Of a stretch of 16,455 nucleotides of DNA, positions 7,115 through 14,354 are shown piece by piece. The stretch is from assembly GCA_024280675.1 (NCBI GenBank), contig JAJRPT010000010.1, forward strand, positions 1 to 16,455, written 5' to 3'. How positions within the stretch are numbered: the stretch's first letter is position 1; the number at the start of each line of letters is the position of its first letter. The position numbers were made by a program, and so were the translations under genes. The DNA comes from Bacteroidota bacterium (lineage in GTDB: Bacteria > Bacteroidota > Ignavibacteria > Kapaibacteriales > UBA2268). The notes beneath the pieces were generated by a model. The model ran no database searches and was not told the origin of the DNA. It worked only from the letters and a program-made list of their open reading frames with translations.

Positions 7115-8326
7115 GTGATAAACGCCTATCTTTCTGTTTTGTTTTTATTTTTCCTATTTTATTCAAATTTATTTGGACAAGAACACCCACTCGTCGAAAT
7201 AAAAGATGGGGACGGTCTGGATGTACTTTTTAAGCGATATTTAATCTCAAAGTCTCCAAGCAACACTCAGTTATTTCGTGAGCTAAATAAAAACAAACTT
7301 GACGCCGGTGGAGGTTTAATCCTCAGCAAAAAATATCTTCTGCCCATCTTCATCTATGATTACGACGGGAAATCAATCCGCTCAACCCTCAATATCCAAG
7401 ATTATGATTATGCACTTCTGATTCAACACTACAATGAATCACTCTCGAAAACGGGGGCAAAGCCTAGCGATTTCCGAGAAGATAATAAACTCTGGGTTCC
7501 AGTCTATGAGTTCGAGAAAGAAAGAGTTCTCACCCTTGTTGGAAAAGGAAAAGATACAAGCCAAAAAGCCATTAAGCCCAAATTCCGAACACGCACATTT
7601 CCAATTCTTGGCAAAGAAAATGAAATAGTAAAGGAACGAACTCACAGGTTGGGTGGAATCACATTCCATCTTGTCACAGGTCATGGAGGTCCCGACCCAG
7701 GGGCTATTGGCCAAAAAGATGGCAATTCACTCCACGAAGATGAATATGCCTATGACATCATTTTACGCCTTGGCAAAAAGCTAATCCAACATGGTGCCGA
7801 TGTTCATTTCATTGTCCAAGACCCAAATGACGGCATTCGTGACGAGCAAATTCTGAATAACTCTTATGATGAATTTTATCTGGGTGGTTCAGCCATTCCA
7901 CCAGATCAGAGGCAGAGGCTACAAAAAAGAGCAAACATTGTAAATAATCTCTTTCATAAAAAGCAATTTGGCAACCAGAAACACCATGTCGTTGTCATCC
8001 ACGTTGATTCTCGACCGACTGGCAAAAAACAGATTGACATATTTTTCTATTACGCACAAGGGTCGGAGAAGGGCAAGAAAATATGCGATTCATTGCTCGA
8101 AACAATTGAGGCAAAATACCACAAGGCTCAACCCGGCAGAGGATATGAAGGGTCTGTCTCTACTAGAAATTTATACATGCTCAACAACACAATTCCACCT
8201 GTAACATTTATTGAGCTTGGCAATATTAAAAATTTCCGTGATCAACAACGAATTCTTCTGCCCACCAATAGGCAAGCAATTGCAAATTGGTTATGCGATG
8301 GATATATTAAAGTTTTTGCCAAATGA
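7115..8326 (+). CDS. Secreted N-acetylmuramoyl-L-alanine amidase (Amidase_3)
   Basis: A 403-residue protein starting at GTG (7115), the only start that keeps the signal peptide (INAYLSVLFLFFLFYSNLFG, cut near residues 21-22). Residues about 26-80 (DGDGLDVLFKRY ... ELNKNKL ... YLLPI) resemble a diverged LysM-like peptidoglycan-binding unit; this is inference. From about 180 it is a zinc amidase of the AmiC/CwlV type: H190 in GHGGPDPGAIG, a glutamate in LHEDE (probably E208), H296 in VIHVDS, and the catalytic glutamate E367 in FIELGN. It should cleave the bond between N-acetylmuramic acid and L-alanine in the periplasm, for cell separation or wall turnover. The usual SIHaNA context of the third zinc ligand is replaced by VIHVDS. 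It follows the MNT gene by 23 bases and seems to end the rightward gene series. Confidence 0.87.
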   Translation: MINAYLSVLFLFFLFYSNLFGQEHPLVEIKDGDGLDVLFKRYLISKSPSNTQLFRELNKNKLDAGGGLILSKKYLLPIFIYDYDGKSIRSTLNIQDYDYALLIQHYNESLSKTGAKPSDFREDNKLWVPVYEFEKERVLTLVGKGKDTSQKAIKPKFRTRTFPILGKENEIVKERTHRLGGITFHLVTGHGGPDPGAIGQKDGNSLHEDEYAYDIILRLGKKLIQHGADVHFIVQDPNDGIRDEQILNNSYDEFYLGGSAIPPDQRQRLQKRANIVNNLFHKKQFGNQKHHVVVIHVDSRPTGKKQIDIFFYYAQGSEKGKKICDSLLETIEAKYHKAQPGRGYEGSVSTRNLYMLNNTIPPVTFIELGNIKNFRDQQRILLPTNRQAIANWLCDGYIKVFAK

Positions 8327-8355
8327 GGAATTTTCTGTAAGCCATCTTATTTCAT

Positions 8356-8402
8356 GTAAGTGGAAACAAGAAGAAAGGAAGCGGTGCGTTCCACTTGCTT
8401 TT
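8356..8402 (+). terminator. Possible terminator after the amidase gene
   Basis: GTAAGTGGAA (8356-8365) pairs with TTCCACTTGC (8389-8398) as a 10-bp stem with one G-T wobble and a 23-base purine-rich loop, followed by TTTT. It sits 30 bases after the amidase stop. The large loop and short T-run make this a modest candidate. Confidence 0.35.
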
Positions 8403-8460
8403 GCCCGAATAAAAGATTATATTTGGATTATGATTGTGTGCTTTGGTGTGATTGACCAGC

Positions 8461-8499
8461 TCCAACAAAGAAAGGAACCTTTATAATAAAGATTCCCTT
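8461..8499 (-). terminator. Terminator-like hairpin downstream of the initiator tRNA
   Basis: Read on the minus strand, just past the tRNA 3' end, an imperfect hairpin forms between 8499 and 8471. It has an inner CTTTA/TAAAG stem with a 3-base loop, one mismatch, then GGAA/TTCC and an outer AA/TT. It is followed on that strand by the T-rich TTTCTTTGTT. Position and shape fit an intrinsic terminator for the tRNA transcript. Confidence 0.45.
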
Positions 8500-8512
8500 A
8501 GTTGCGTCTTTG

Positions 8513-8585
8513 TAGCGGGAACAGGACTCGAACCTGTAACCTTCGGGTTATGAGCCCGACGAGCTACCTATTGCTCCATCCCGCG
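8513..8585 (-). tRNA. tRNA-Met initiator (anticodon CAT)
   Basis: A 73-base cloverleaf on the minus strand, without encoded CCA (the bases after position 73 read CAA). The anticodon CAT lies at 8550-8552 in the loop CTCATAA, on a TCGGG/CCCGA stem. That stem supplies the three consecutive G-C pairs that mark bacterial initiator tRNAs. Other initiator features are an unpaired first base (C1 opposite T72) at the top of an otherwise six-pair acceptor stem, and the purine-11/pyrimidine-24 pair (A11-T24) in the D stem GAGC/GCTC. The T arm is ACAGG-TTCGAGT-CCTGT. These separate it from elongator tRNA-Met and from tRNA-Ile with CAT. It is transcribed divergently from addA. Confidence 0.96.
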
Positions 8586-8598
8586 ATTAATTTGATTC

Positions 8599-8630
8599 CA
8601 AAATTAAGCAAAGATTATTCTAAATACAAA
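8599..8630 (-). promoter_or_regulatory. Bacteroidota-type promoter for the initiator tRNA
   Basis: On the minus strand, TTTG (8630-8627) is followed after 20 bases by TAATTTTG (8606-8599), matching the TTTG / TAnnTTTG pair used by the primary sigma factor of Bacteroidota. The -7 element ends 13 bases before the mature tRNA 5' end, so transcription would start only a few bases upstream of it. Confidence 0.6.
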
Positions 8631-8643
8631 AAAAATATAAATT

Positions 8644-11600
8644 ATGTTAAATAGAGAACAAAATATTGCACTGGAAAGCGAGGGGCATTCCTGTCTTGTG
8701 GCAAATGCAGGTTCGGGGAAAACAACGATTCTTTCCCATAAGTACATTTATCTGCTAGAAAATGACAGAAGCGTAAACCACGACCCCGCTCGAATTGTAG
8801 CGCTCACGTTCACCAACGCGGCGGCTGCACAGATGAAAAGAAAAATTATTAAAGAGATTGAAAATAAAATTTATAATGAAAAGAACAGAGATAAACTAAA
8901 AATATTGTATAAAATTAGAAACGGGATGGATTCGGCTAGAATATCCACAATCCACAGTTTTTGCTCTTCTTTAATGTTGGAAAATGCAAGCAATGCAGAT
9001 CTTTTCTTCTCAAATTTTGACAATGATTCATCTAGCCACAGTAGAGCTCTGCTTCAGATTACTAGAAGTTATTTAGCAGAATCTCTTCAAAACCAGGCCA
9101 GCAAATCAAATCTATTGCCTCTTATTCACCGGTTTGGAATTGAGTTTATTGAAAATTATATTATTAAAATAATTGATGATCAAGAAAAATTATTTAAACT
9201 GAGCGAGTTTTACTCAAACGATTTTCATTCTGTATCTGAACTAATTTACAATGACTTATTAGATTTATTTAAGAGCTCTTTTGAGGAATTTACAGGAACT
9301 TGCAGAGAATTATTTGACTCACTTCCGCCACAAAAACCAAGTGATGTTGCCAACTATACTAATGCTTTTAGAAATCTTGATGATATAAGAATCAAAATAA
9401 ATACGGCAAGGAAGCCTAAAAATTTCTTTGAAAGTCTTGATATTAGTAAAATTATTAAGATGAAGGCTGGGAGAAGTTTTATTCAAAACAAATTGTCTAA
9501 AGAATTTCCAAAAGTAAAAGAACAGCTTAATGCTCTGGCTACTTCAATGGAAGAGATTTATAAATCGTTTCAGAATGCCGGCAATGACGAGCTAGTATTC
9601 GGTGCGGGCAAGGAAATATTTCTTATGGCAATCAATATTAATAAGGAATTTGAGAGCTATAAGAAATATAATAATCTGATAGATTTCAACGATATGATAA
9701 GTTATTCAAAGAAATTATTGGAAGACGACAGGCTAAGAAATGAAATTGTGTCTGGGGCTTCAGTTATGATGATTGACGAGTTCCAAGACACAAGTCCTCT
9801 TCAGTTTGAGATCCTCAGAAATTTTATCCTAAAGGATAATTCAACTAAATTATTTATTGTTGGCGACCCTAAGCAAAGCATTTATGGCTTTCGGAATGCC
9901 GATGTGCGAATTTTTTACTCAGCAAAACAATTACTGAAAAGTATTAATAAAAGCAATATCTTGAACGCTCAAGCGAACTCTTCACTAAGCCCAGAAGAGA
10001 CGCTCGGAATGATTGAACTTCCGACATCATATAGATTTTCACGCAAAATTGCTTCTTGGCTCAATCATATTTTTTCTAATCTTATGGGATTAAATAAAAG
10101 TGAATATGATGTTGGCTACGAAGATATTGTGTGTGGCTTGGACTCCGAGGGCGATGGTGACACAGCTATTGAATTTCTACTTTCGATTGTTGATTCTAAT
10201 AGGGATGAAGATGACAATGAAAAAATTACTCAAAGTGAATACGATTTGATTGCCGCTAGAATAAAGAATTTATTAATCCGTGGCACAAACCCAAGCGAAA
10301 TTGCTATTTTAATAAGAAGTAAAACTCATATCGAATCTATATTTGCTGGGTTAAGGGCTTCTGGGATTGAATTTGAATTTAGTGGCAAAAGTTCATTGCT
10401 CGAAAAACAAGAAATCAAAGATATTATTTTTCTTCTCACGTTTTTGCAGAATCCGCTTGATAATGAAAACTTCTCTTGTCTTTTGAAATCTTATTTTTTC
10501 TATTTTAGTGATCAACTAATTCTTGATATTTCATTGCACAAAAACTATAGTGATGAAAAGTCTCTTTGGGAAAAGATGCAATCCCTTTCCAAAAACTCTA
10601 GTGATTCAAGACTTGGAACGGCATGCAAGCTATTGCAATATTTGAGTGATGCCACACTTGTTCTCAGCATTTCTGAGCTTATCGACAGGGCTATTGACGG
10701 AAGTTCTTGGAGAGAAAATACTAAGAATTTAGAGCTTAATGAAAATCTATTGCATGAGAGCATTGAGAATTTTAAAGAATTTTTAATTAGCAACTCTAGC
10801 AGCATTTCAAGCAATGTTTATGAGTTTCTGAGCTGGTTAAACTCTCTAAAAGATACAAAAACTGAAATAGAGTTTGCTTCTGAACCTAGCAATAGTAAAA
10901 TAAAAATCATGACAATTCATTCTGCAAAAGGACTTGAATTTGAACATGTTTTTCTGCTTGGCATCAACAACTCAAAGGGTGGAAATAAGAGTGGCAACAC
11001 TATGTTGTCGGACAAAGCTGGCTTGGTATTTAATTGGGACATTTTTTTGGGCGAGGGAAAACAAGAGATTGAATCAACATTTTCCTATTATGGGAAAACA
11101 AAAAACAAGCAATTGGAACTTGCCGAAGAAAAACGTCTACTCTATGTAGCCATGAGCAGGGCTAAAAAGAATTTATATCTTGTAGCGAAAGTAAAAACTA
11201 AAAAAGATGGATACACAATAAATCAAAATCAGTATTTAGATTTTATTTTAAAATCATTAGACATGACTATTATAGAATTAGTTGATTGCCAAGAAAATGG
11301 AGGTTTTGAGATTAAAGCTGATATTGGGGTTATTAAAGAAAATAGAAAAGTAACAAAGACTTGCACACAAAAAATTAAAGTGATAACAGATGTTGAACCC
11401 ACAGGCAATGTCATACCGCATTCAAGGGTTCAACATAATACCCAAGCAGAAATCACACTATCTCAACCAATCATATCAAAAATAAAGGACGAATATTTTT
11501 CAGCATCGAAATTCACAAATTTCTTGAGTGACAGGGAGGAGTACACAAGGAAATATATTCTTGGATTGCCTGATGAAAAAGATGAAAAATTCTTTGGGCT

Positions 11601-12240
11601 GACCCACAACTCCGAATCAAAGAAGGAAGAAGTAATAGGCACACTAAAGGGAAATATTCAACATGGTGCATTAGAACATTTGCGGCAGTGGATGGATGCT
11701 TCGGGCGAGATTGACGGAGAAAAACTTGCAGAAATAGTGAGAAAACAATTCCAAATTTATGAACACCTGCCGGGCGAAGAGCTTATGGAAAGCACTATTG
11801 AAATATTACTAAATTGTGCGGCCACAGAAACAATCACTCGAAACATCAAGAACATTCATAATTCTATTGCTGAGTATTCGCTCAGAATGCCCTATGGGGA
11901 AGATTTTTTACTTGCAAATATTGATTTATTGTTAGAAAAAGAAAACGGAGAGCTTGAAATCTGGGACTGGAAATCCAACCGTGTCCGTGACATTAATCAT
12001 GCAAAAGAGACAGCACAAAAATATAAATTACAAATGATGGTTTATGCCTATTTTGCATCTTTAGTAAATGACAAACAAGAAGATTTCAAGACACTTTTGC
12101 TCTTTACAAGGCTTGCCGGTCACGGGAAAAAAGACGACGACTGGACTGTCGAATTTAGTTTTAGCCGTGATGAGCTAAAAGAATTTACACGACAGGTAAA
12201 TGATTACATAAGAGACATAAAAGAGTTGCTTTATTTATAA
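8644..12240 (+). CDS. addA: AddA-type UvrD-family helicase-nuclease
   Basis: A 1198-residue superfamily 1A helicase with a C-terminal RecB-family nuclease. Helicase motifs in order: Walker A ANAGSGKTT (20-28), Ia LTFTNAAA (about 54-61), II MIDEFQDT (DE at 378-379), III GDPKQSIYGF (from 407), IV SYRF (462-465), V MTIHSAKGLEFEHV (from 756), VI LLYVAMSRAKK (from 832). The nuclease core has H1007 (QHGALEHL), D1094 (IDLLLE), D1108-x-K1110 (WDWKS) and the QxxxY motif Q1130-Y1134. With AddB it would process double-strand ends for RecA loading. The length and separate nuclease domain fit AddA better than UvrD or PcrA. RecB is the main alternative but normally comes with recC and recD. No addB lies beside it: the upstream neighbour is the tRNA and the downstream one is dsbD. 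The ATG has no Shine-Dalgarno sequence. Confidence 0.88.
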   Translation: MLNREQNIALESEGHSCLVANAGSGKTTILSHKYIYLLENDRSVNHDPARIVALTFTNAAAAQMKRKIIKEIENKIYNEKNRDKLKILYKIRNGMDSARISTIHSFCSSLMLENASNADLFFSNFDNDSSSHSRALLQITRSYLAESLQNQASKSNLLPLIHRFGIEFIENYIIKIIDDQEKLFKLSEFYSNDFHSVSELIYNDLLDLFKSSFEEFTGTCRELFDSLPPQKPSDVANYTNAFRNLDDIRIKINTARKPKNFFESLDISKIIKMKAGRSFIQNKLSKEFPKVKEQLNALATSMEEIYKSFQNAGNDELVFGAGKEIFLMAININKEFESYKKYNNLIDFNDMISYSKKLLEDDRLRNEIVSGASVMMIDEFQDTSPLQFEILRNFILKDNSTKLFIVGDPKQSIYGFRNADVRIFYSAKQLLKSINKSNILNAQANSSLSPEETLGMIELPTSYRFSRKIASWLNHIFSNLMGLNKSEYDVGYEDIVCGLDSEGDGDTAIEFLLSIVDSNRDEDDNEKITQSEYDLIAARIKNLLIRGTNPSEIAILIRSKTHIESIFAGLRASGIEFEFSGKSSLLEKQEIKDIIFLLTFLQNPLDNENFSCLLKSYFFYFSDQLILDISLHKNYSDEKSLWEKMQSLSKNSSDSRLGTACKLLQYLSDATLVLSISELIDRAIDGSSWRENTKNLELNENLLHESIENFKEFLISNSSSISSNVYEFLSWLNSLKDTKTEIEFASEPSNSKIKIMTIHSAKGLEFEHVFLLGINNSKGGNKSGNTMLSDKAGLVFNWDIFLGEGKQEIESTFSYYGKTKNKQLELAEEKRLLYVAMSRAKKNLYLVAKVKTKKDGYTINQNQYLDFILKSLDMTIIELVDCQENGGFEIKADIGVIKENRKVTKTCTQKIKVITDVEPTGNVIPHSRVQHNTQAEITLSQPIISKIKDEYFSASKFTNFLSDREEYTRKYILGLPDEKDEKFFGLTHNSESKKEEVIGTLKGNIQHGALEHLRQWMDASGEIDGEKLAEIVRKQFQIYEHLPGEELMESTIEILLNCAATETITRNIKNIHNSIAEYSLRMPYGEDFLLANIDLLLEKENGELEIWDWKSNRVRDINHAKETAQKYKLQMMVYAYFASLVNDKQEDFKTLLLFTRLAGHGKKDDDWTVEFSFSRDELKEFTRQVNDYIRDIKELLYL

Positions 12241-12278
12241 ACCCTTTGCGCTCACTTCCCTTTTAAAAACTTCTTTAG

Positions 12279-12286
12279 TAACTTTG
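12279..12286 (+). promoter_or_regulatory. Possible -7 element (TAACTTTG) for dsbD
   Basis: TAACTTTG fits the Bacteroidota -7 consensus TAnnTTTG and lies 44 bases upstream of the dsbD ATG, in the 90-base gap after addA. No TTTG or TTG sits at the usual -33 distance (the nearest TTTG, at 12245-12248, is 30 bases away), so the match is partial. Confidence 0.3.
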
Positions 12287-12330
12287 TAAATATTTTTACG
12301 TTTTAGTGTAATGAAATAACTGGTGGATAA

Positions 12331-14253
12331 ATGAATTTTCTTTTGGCAAGATTTGCCTTTTTTTTATTTTTTATAGTTTTGTTTTCATTCGAGGCCCAAA
12401 GCCAGAGCAAGCACATACGAATGAGGGCCGAGGTGACTAACTCTGCTCCAAGAGCTGGGGAAGAGTTTGACATCCAGCTCTCCTTTGAGATGGACGATTA
12501 CTGGTACACCTACACTTTGGACGAGCAACTCTCAGGCGACGGATTTGGCCCCAGCACTACAGAAATTTTGTTAAAGCCTTCAGGTAATTTAAAAATTATA
12601 GGCAATATCAAAACACCGGAAGCTGGGCAAAAATACGATGCTGGTTTTGAAATGGATATTAATTATTTCAATGGGAAATTCCAATATGTGATAAGAGCCA
12701 TTGCCACAAGCGACTTAGACTTCGCCCAAGATTCAGCCTTTGTTGAAGTCTACATTATGATTTGTGACACCGTGCAATGTCTCCCCCCCACTGAGTATAA
12801 TATACATATTGACCCTCAAGAAATTGAAGAAGCAGAAGTTTCTTTCATTCCATTCCAATACCCACAAAAAAACAATAAAGCAGATGCCGAGGAAGTCTTC
12901 CAAACTAACTCAAACAAAGAAATCGAAGAGGCAAAAGAGGGCGGAATCTTAGGTTTTTTCATATTTGCAATGATTCAAGGCTTGCTCGCCTTGACCACAC
13001 CTTGTGTGTTCCCAATGATTCCAATCACAGTTTCATTTTTCACAAAAAGATCCGAAAAAGCTAATGCGAACGGGCTCATTGATTCTGTTTTGTATGCCTT
13101 TGGAATAATATTGACATTTACTGGGATTGGTCTAGTTGTATCCATGATTGCTGGTCCCTCGGGTGTCTCGGAAATGGCAACCAATCCATGGATGAACATG
13201 GCGGTGGCGGCTGTCTTCATCTTATTTGCCTTTAATTTATTTGGTGCGTTCGAGATTCAAGTCCCCACAAAGTTGCTAAACATGATGAACACCAAGAGCC
13301 AAGGCGGTGGGAAGATGGGGATTATTCTAATGGGCTTCACATTCTCGCTCACCTCGTTTACTTGCACCGTTCCTTTTGTTGGCTCGACTCTCATGGCATC
13401 ATCGACGGGCGGTGATATGCTCTATCCTGTGATTGGAATGCTTGGCTTTTCCACTGTATTTGCTTTTCCATTTTTCTTGCTAGCACTTTTTCCTTCACTT
13501 ATGAAAAACCTACCTAAATCAGGTGGTTGGATGAATAATATCAAAGTAGTGATGGGCTTTATCGAAATTGCTGCAGCAGTGAAGTTCCTATCCAATGTCG
13601 ATCTTGCTTGGGGATTGGAGCTTATAACACGTGATTTATTTATATCTATTTGGGTAGCTTGTGGAATTCTAGTTGTGATTTATCTTCTTGGCTTTTATAA
13701 ATTTAAACTAGACTCGAATGTAGACAGAATTGGAGCCATGAGGGCAATGTGGGCGGTTACCTTTGCCACAATCACAATCTACCTCTTTACTGGGCTGATG
13801 GGCAAGCCACTAGGCACACTCGACGCATTTATGCCACCAAATGATTACGGTGTGAATCAATCTTCTTTTATGTTGAATAATAATTCTGAAAATAAAATAG
13901 AACAAAAATGGTATAAAAATTACGACAAGGCATTGGCAGTTGCAAAAGCTGAGAATAAAACATTGTTCATCGATTTCACTGGATGGCAATGCACAAACTG
14001 TCGCTGGATGGAGAAAAATATGTTTCCACAGTCTGAGGTTGCCGAACTTATGGCTGGCATGATAAAAGTAAAATTATACACAGACCGCAGACAAGAACCC
14101 GAACTTTCTAACAAAAAGATGCAGCTAGAAAGATTCAACTCCATTGCACTCCCGCTCTATGTGTTGCTCACCCCCAGCGAGGAAATAATCTCTACCATCG
14201 AATACACAAATTCTAAAGAAGAATTTGTTGCTTTTCTGAACAAAGCTAACTAA
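12331..14253 (+). CDS. dsbD: Thiol:disulfide interchange protein DsbD
   Basis: A 640-residue inner-membrane reductant transporter with all three DsbD parts. A signal peptide (to about residue 25) leads into the periplasmic alpha domain with redox cysteines C145 and C150 (CDTVQC). The membrane domain of about eight helices (210-500) has C225 in TTPCVFPMIP and C345 in FTCTVPF. The C-terminal periplasmic thioredoxin-like gamma domain has C554 and C557 (WQCTNCR) and a cis-proline in ALPLYV. Electrons from cytoplasmic thioredoxin pass through the membrane pair to gamma and alpha, and then to periplasmic partners for disulfide isomerisation or cytochrome maturation. All six expected cysteines are present, so it should be active. 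It lies 90 bases after addA and 101 bases before a cysteine-rich lipoprotein gene on the same strand. Confidence 0.95.
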   Translation: MNFLLARFAFFLFFIVLFSFEAQSQSKHIRMRAEVTNSAPRAGEEFDIQLSFEMDDYWYTYTLDEQLSGDGFGPSTTEILLKPSGNLKIIGNIKTPEAGQKYDAGFEMDINYFNGKFQYVIRAIATSDLDFAQDSAFVEVYIMICDTVQCLPPTEYNIHIDPQEIEEAEVSFIPFQYPQKNNKADAEEVFQTNSNKEIEEAKEGGILGFFIFAMIQGLLALTTPCVFPMIPITVSFFTKRSEKANANGLIDSVLYAFGIILTFTGIGLVVSMIAGPSGVSEMATNPWMNMAVAAVFILFAFNLFGAFEIQVPTKLLNMMNTKSQGGGKMGIILMGFTFSLTSFTCTVPFVGSTLMASSTGGDMLYPVIGMLGFSTVFAFPFFLLALFPSLMKNLPKSGGWMNNIKVVMGFIEIAAAVKFLSNVDLAWGLELITRDLFISIWVACGILVVIYLLGFYKFKLDSNVDRIGAMRAMWAVTFATITIYLFTGLMGKPLGTLDAFMPPNDYGVNQSSFMLNNNSENKIEQKWYKNYDKALAVAKAENKTLFIDFTGWQCTNCRWMEKNMFPQSEVAELMAGMIKVKLYTDRRQEPELSNKKMQLERFNSIALPLYVLLTPSEEIISTIEYTNSKEEFVAFLNKAN

Positions 14254-14263
14254 ATTTATAATT

Positions 14264-14289
14264 ATTTTGCTCACTCACTGTGACAAAAT
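14264..14289. terminator. Hairpin between dsbD and the lipoprotein gene
   Basis: ATTTTG (14264-14269) pairs with CAAAAT (14284-14289). Inside this, after one bulged C, TCAC pairs with GTGA around a 5-base loop. It lies 10 bases after the dsbD stop. No T-run follows on the plus strand, so it may be a weak terminator, an RNA end-protecting hairpin or chance. Confidence 0.3.
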
Positions 14290-14330
14290 CAAAAGTAATC
14301 TGTTTATTCGGGTAATTGAAAAAACATTTT

Positions 14331-14336
14331 TATAAT
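14331..14336 (+). promoter_or_regulatory. Possible -10-like TATAAT before the lipoprotein gene
   Basis: TATAAT lies 18 bases upstream of the ATG at 14355. No good -35 or -33 partner is seen, and the local DNA is AT-rich, so this is weak. It would imply a very short leader. Confidence 0.2.
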
Positions 14337-14354
14337 ATTTATAGGTTTACTTGT

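Noticed and set aside
8211..8486. Plus-strand open frame of 91 codons overlapping the amidase end
   Set aside because: It overlaps the amidase 3' end in another frame, the tail has no recognisable features, and it runs through two hairpins.
8513..8585. Elongator tRNA-Met or tRNA-Ile (CAT)
   Set aside because: The C1-T72 mismatch, three G-C pairs in the anticodon stem and A11-T24 mark an initiator.
10545..11414. Short frames inside addA on both strands
   Set aside because: They are covered by the intact 1198-residue helicase frame with all motifs in order.
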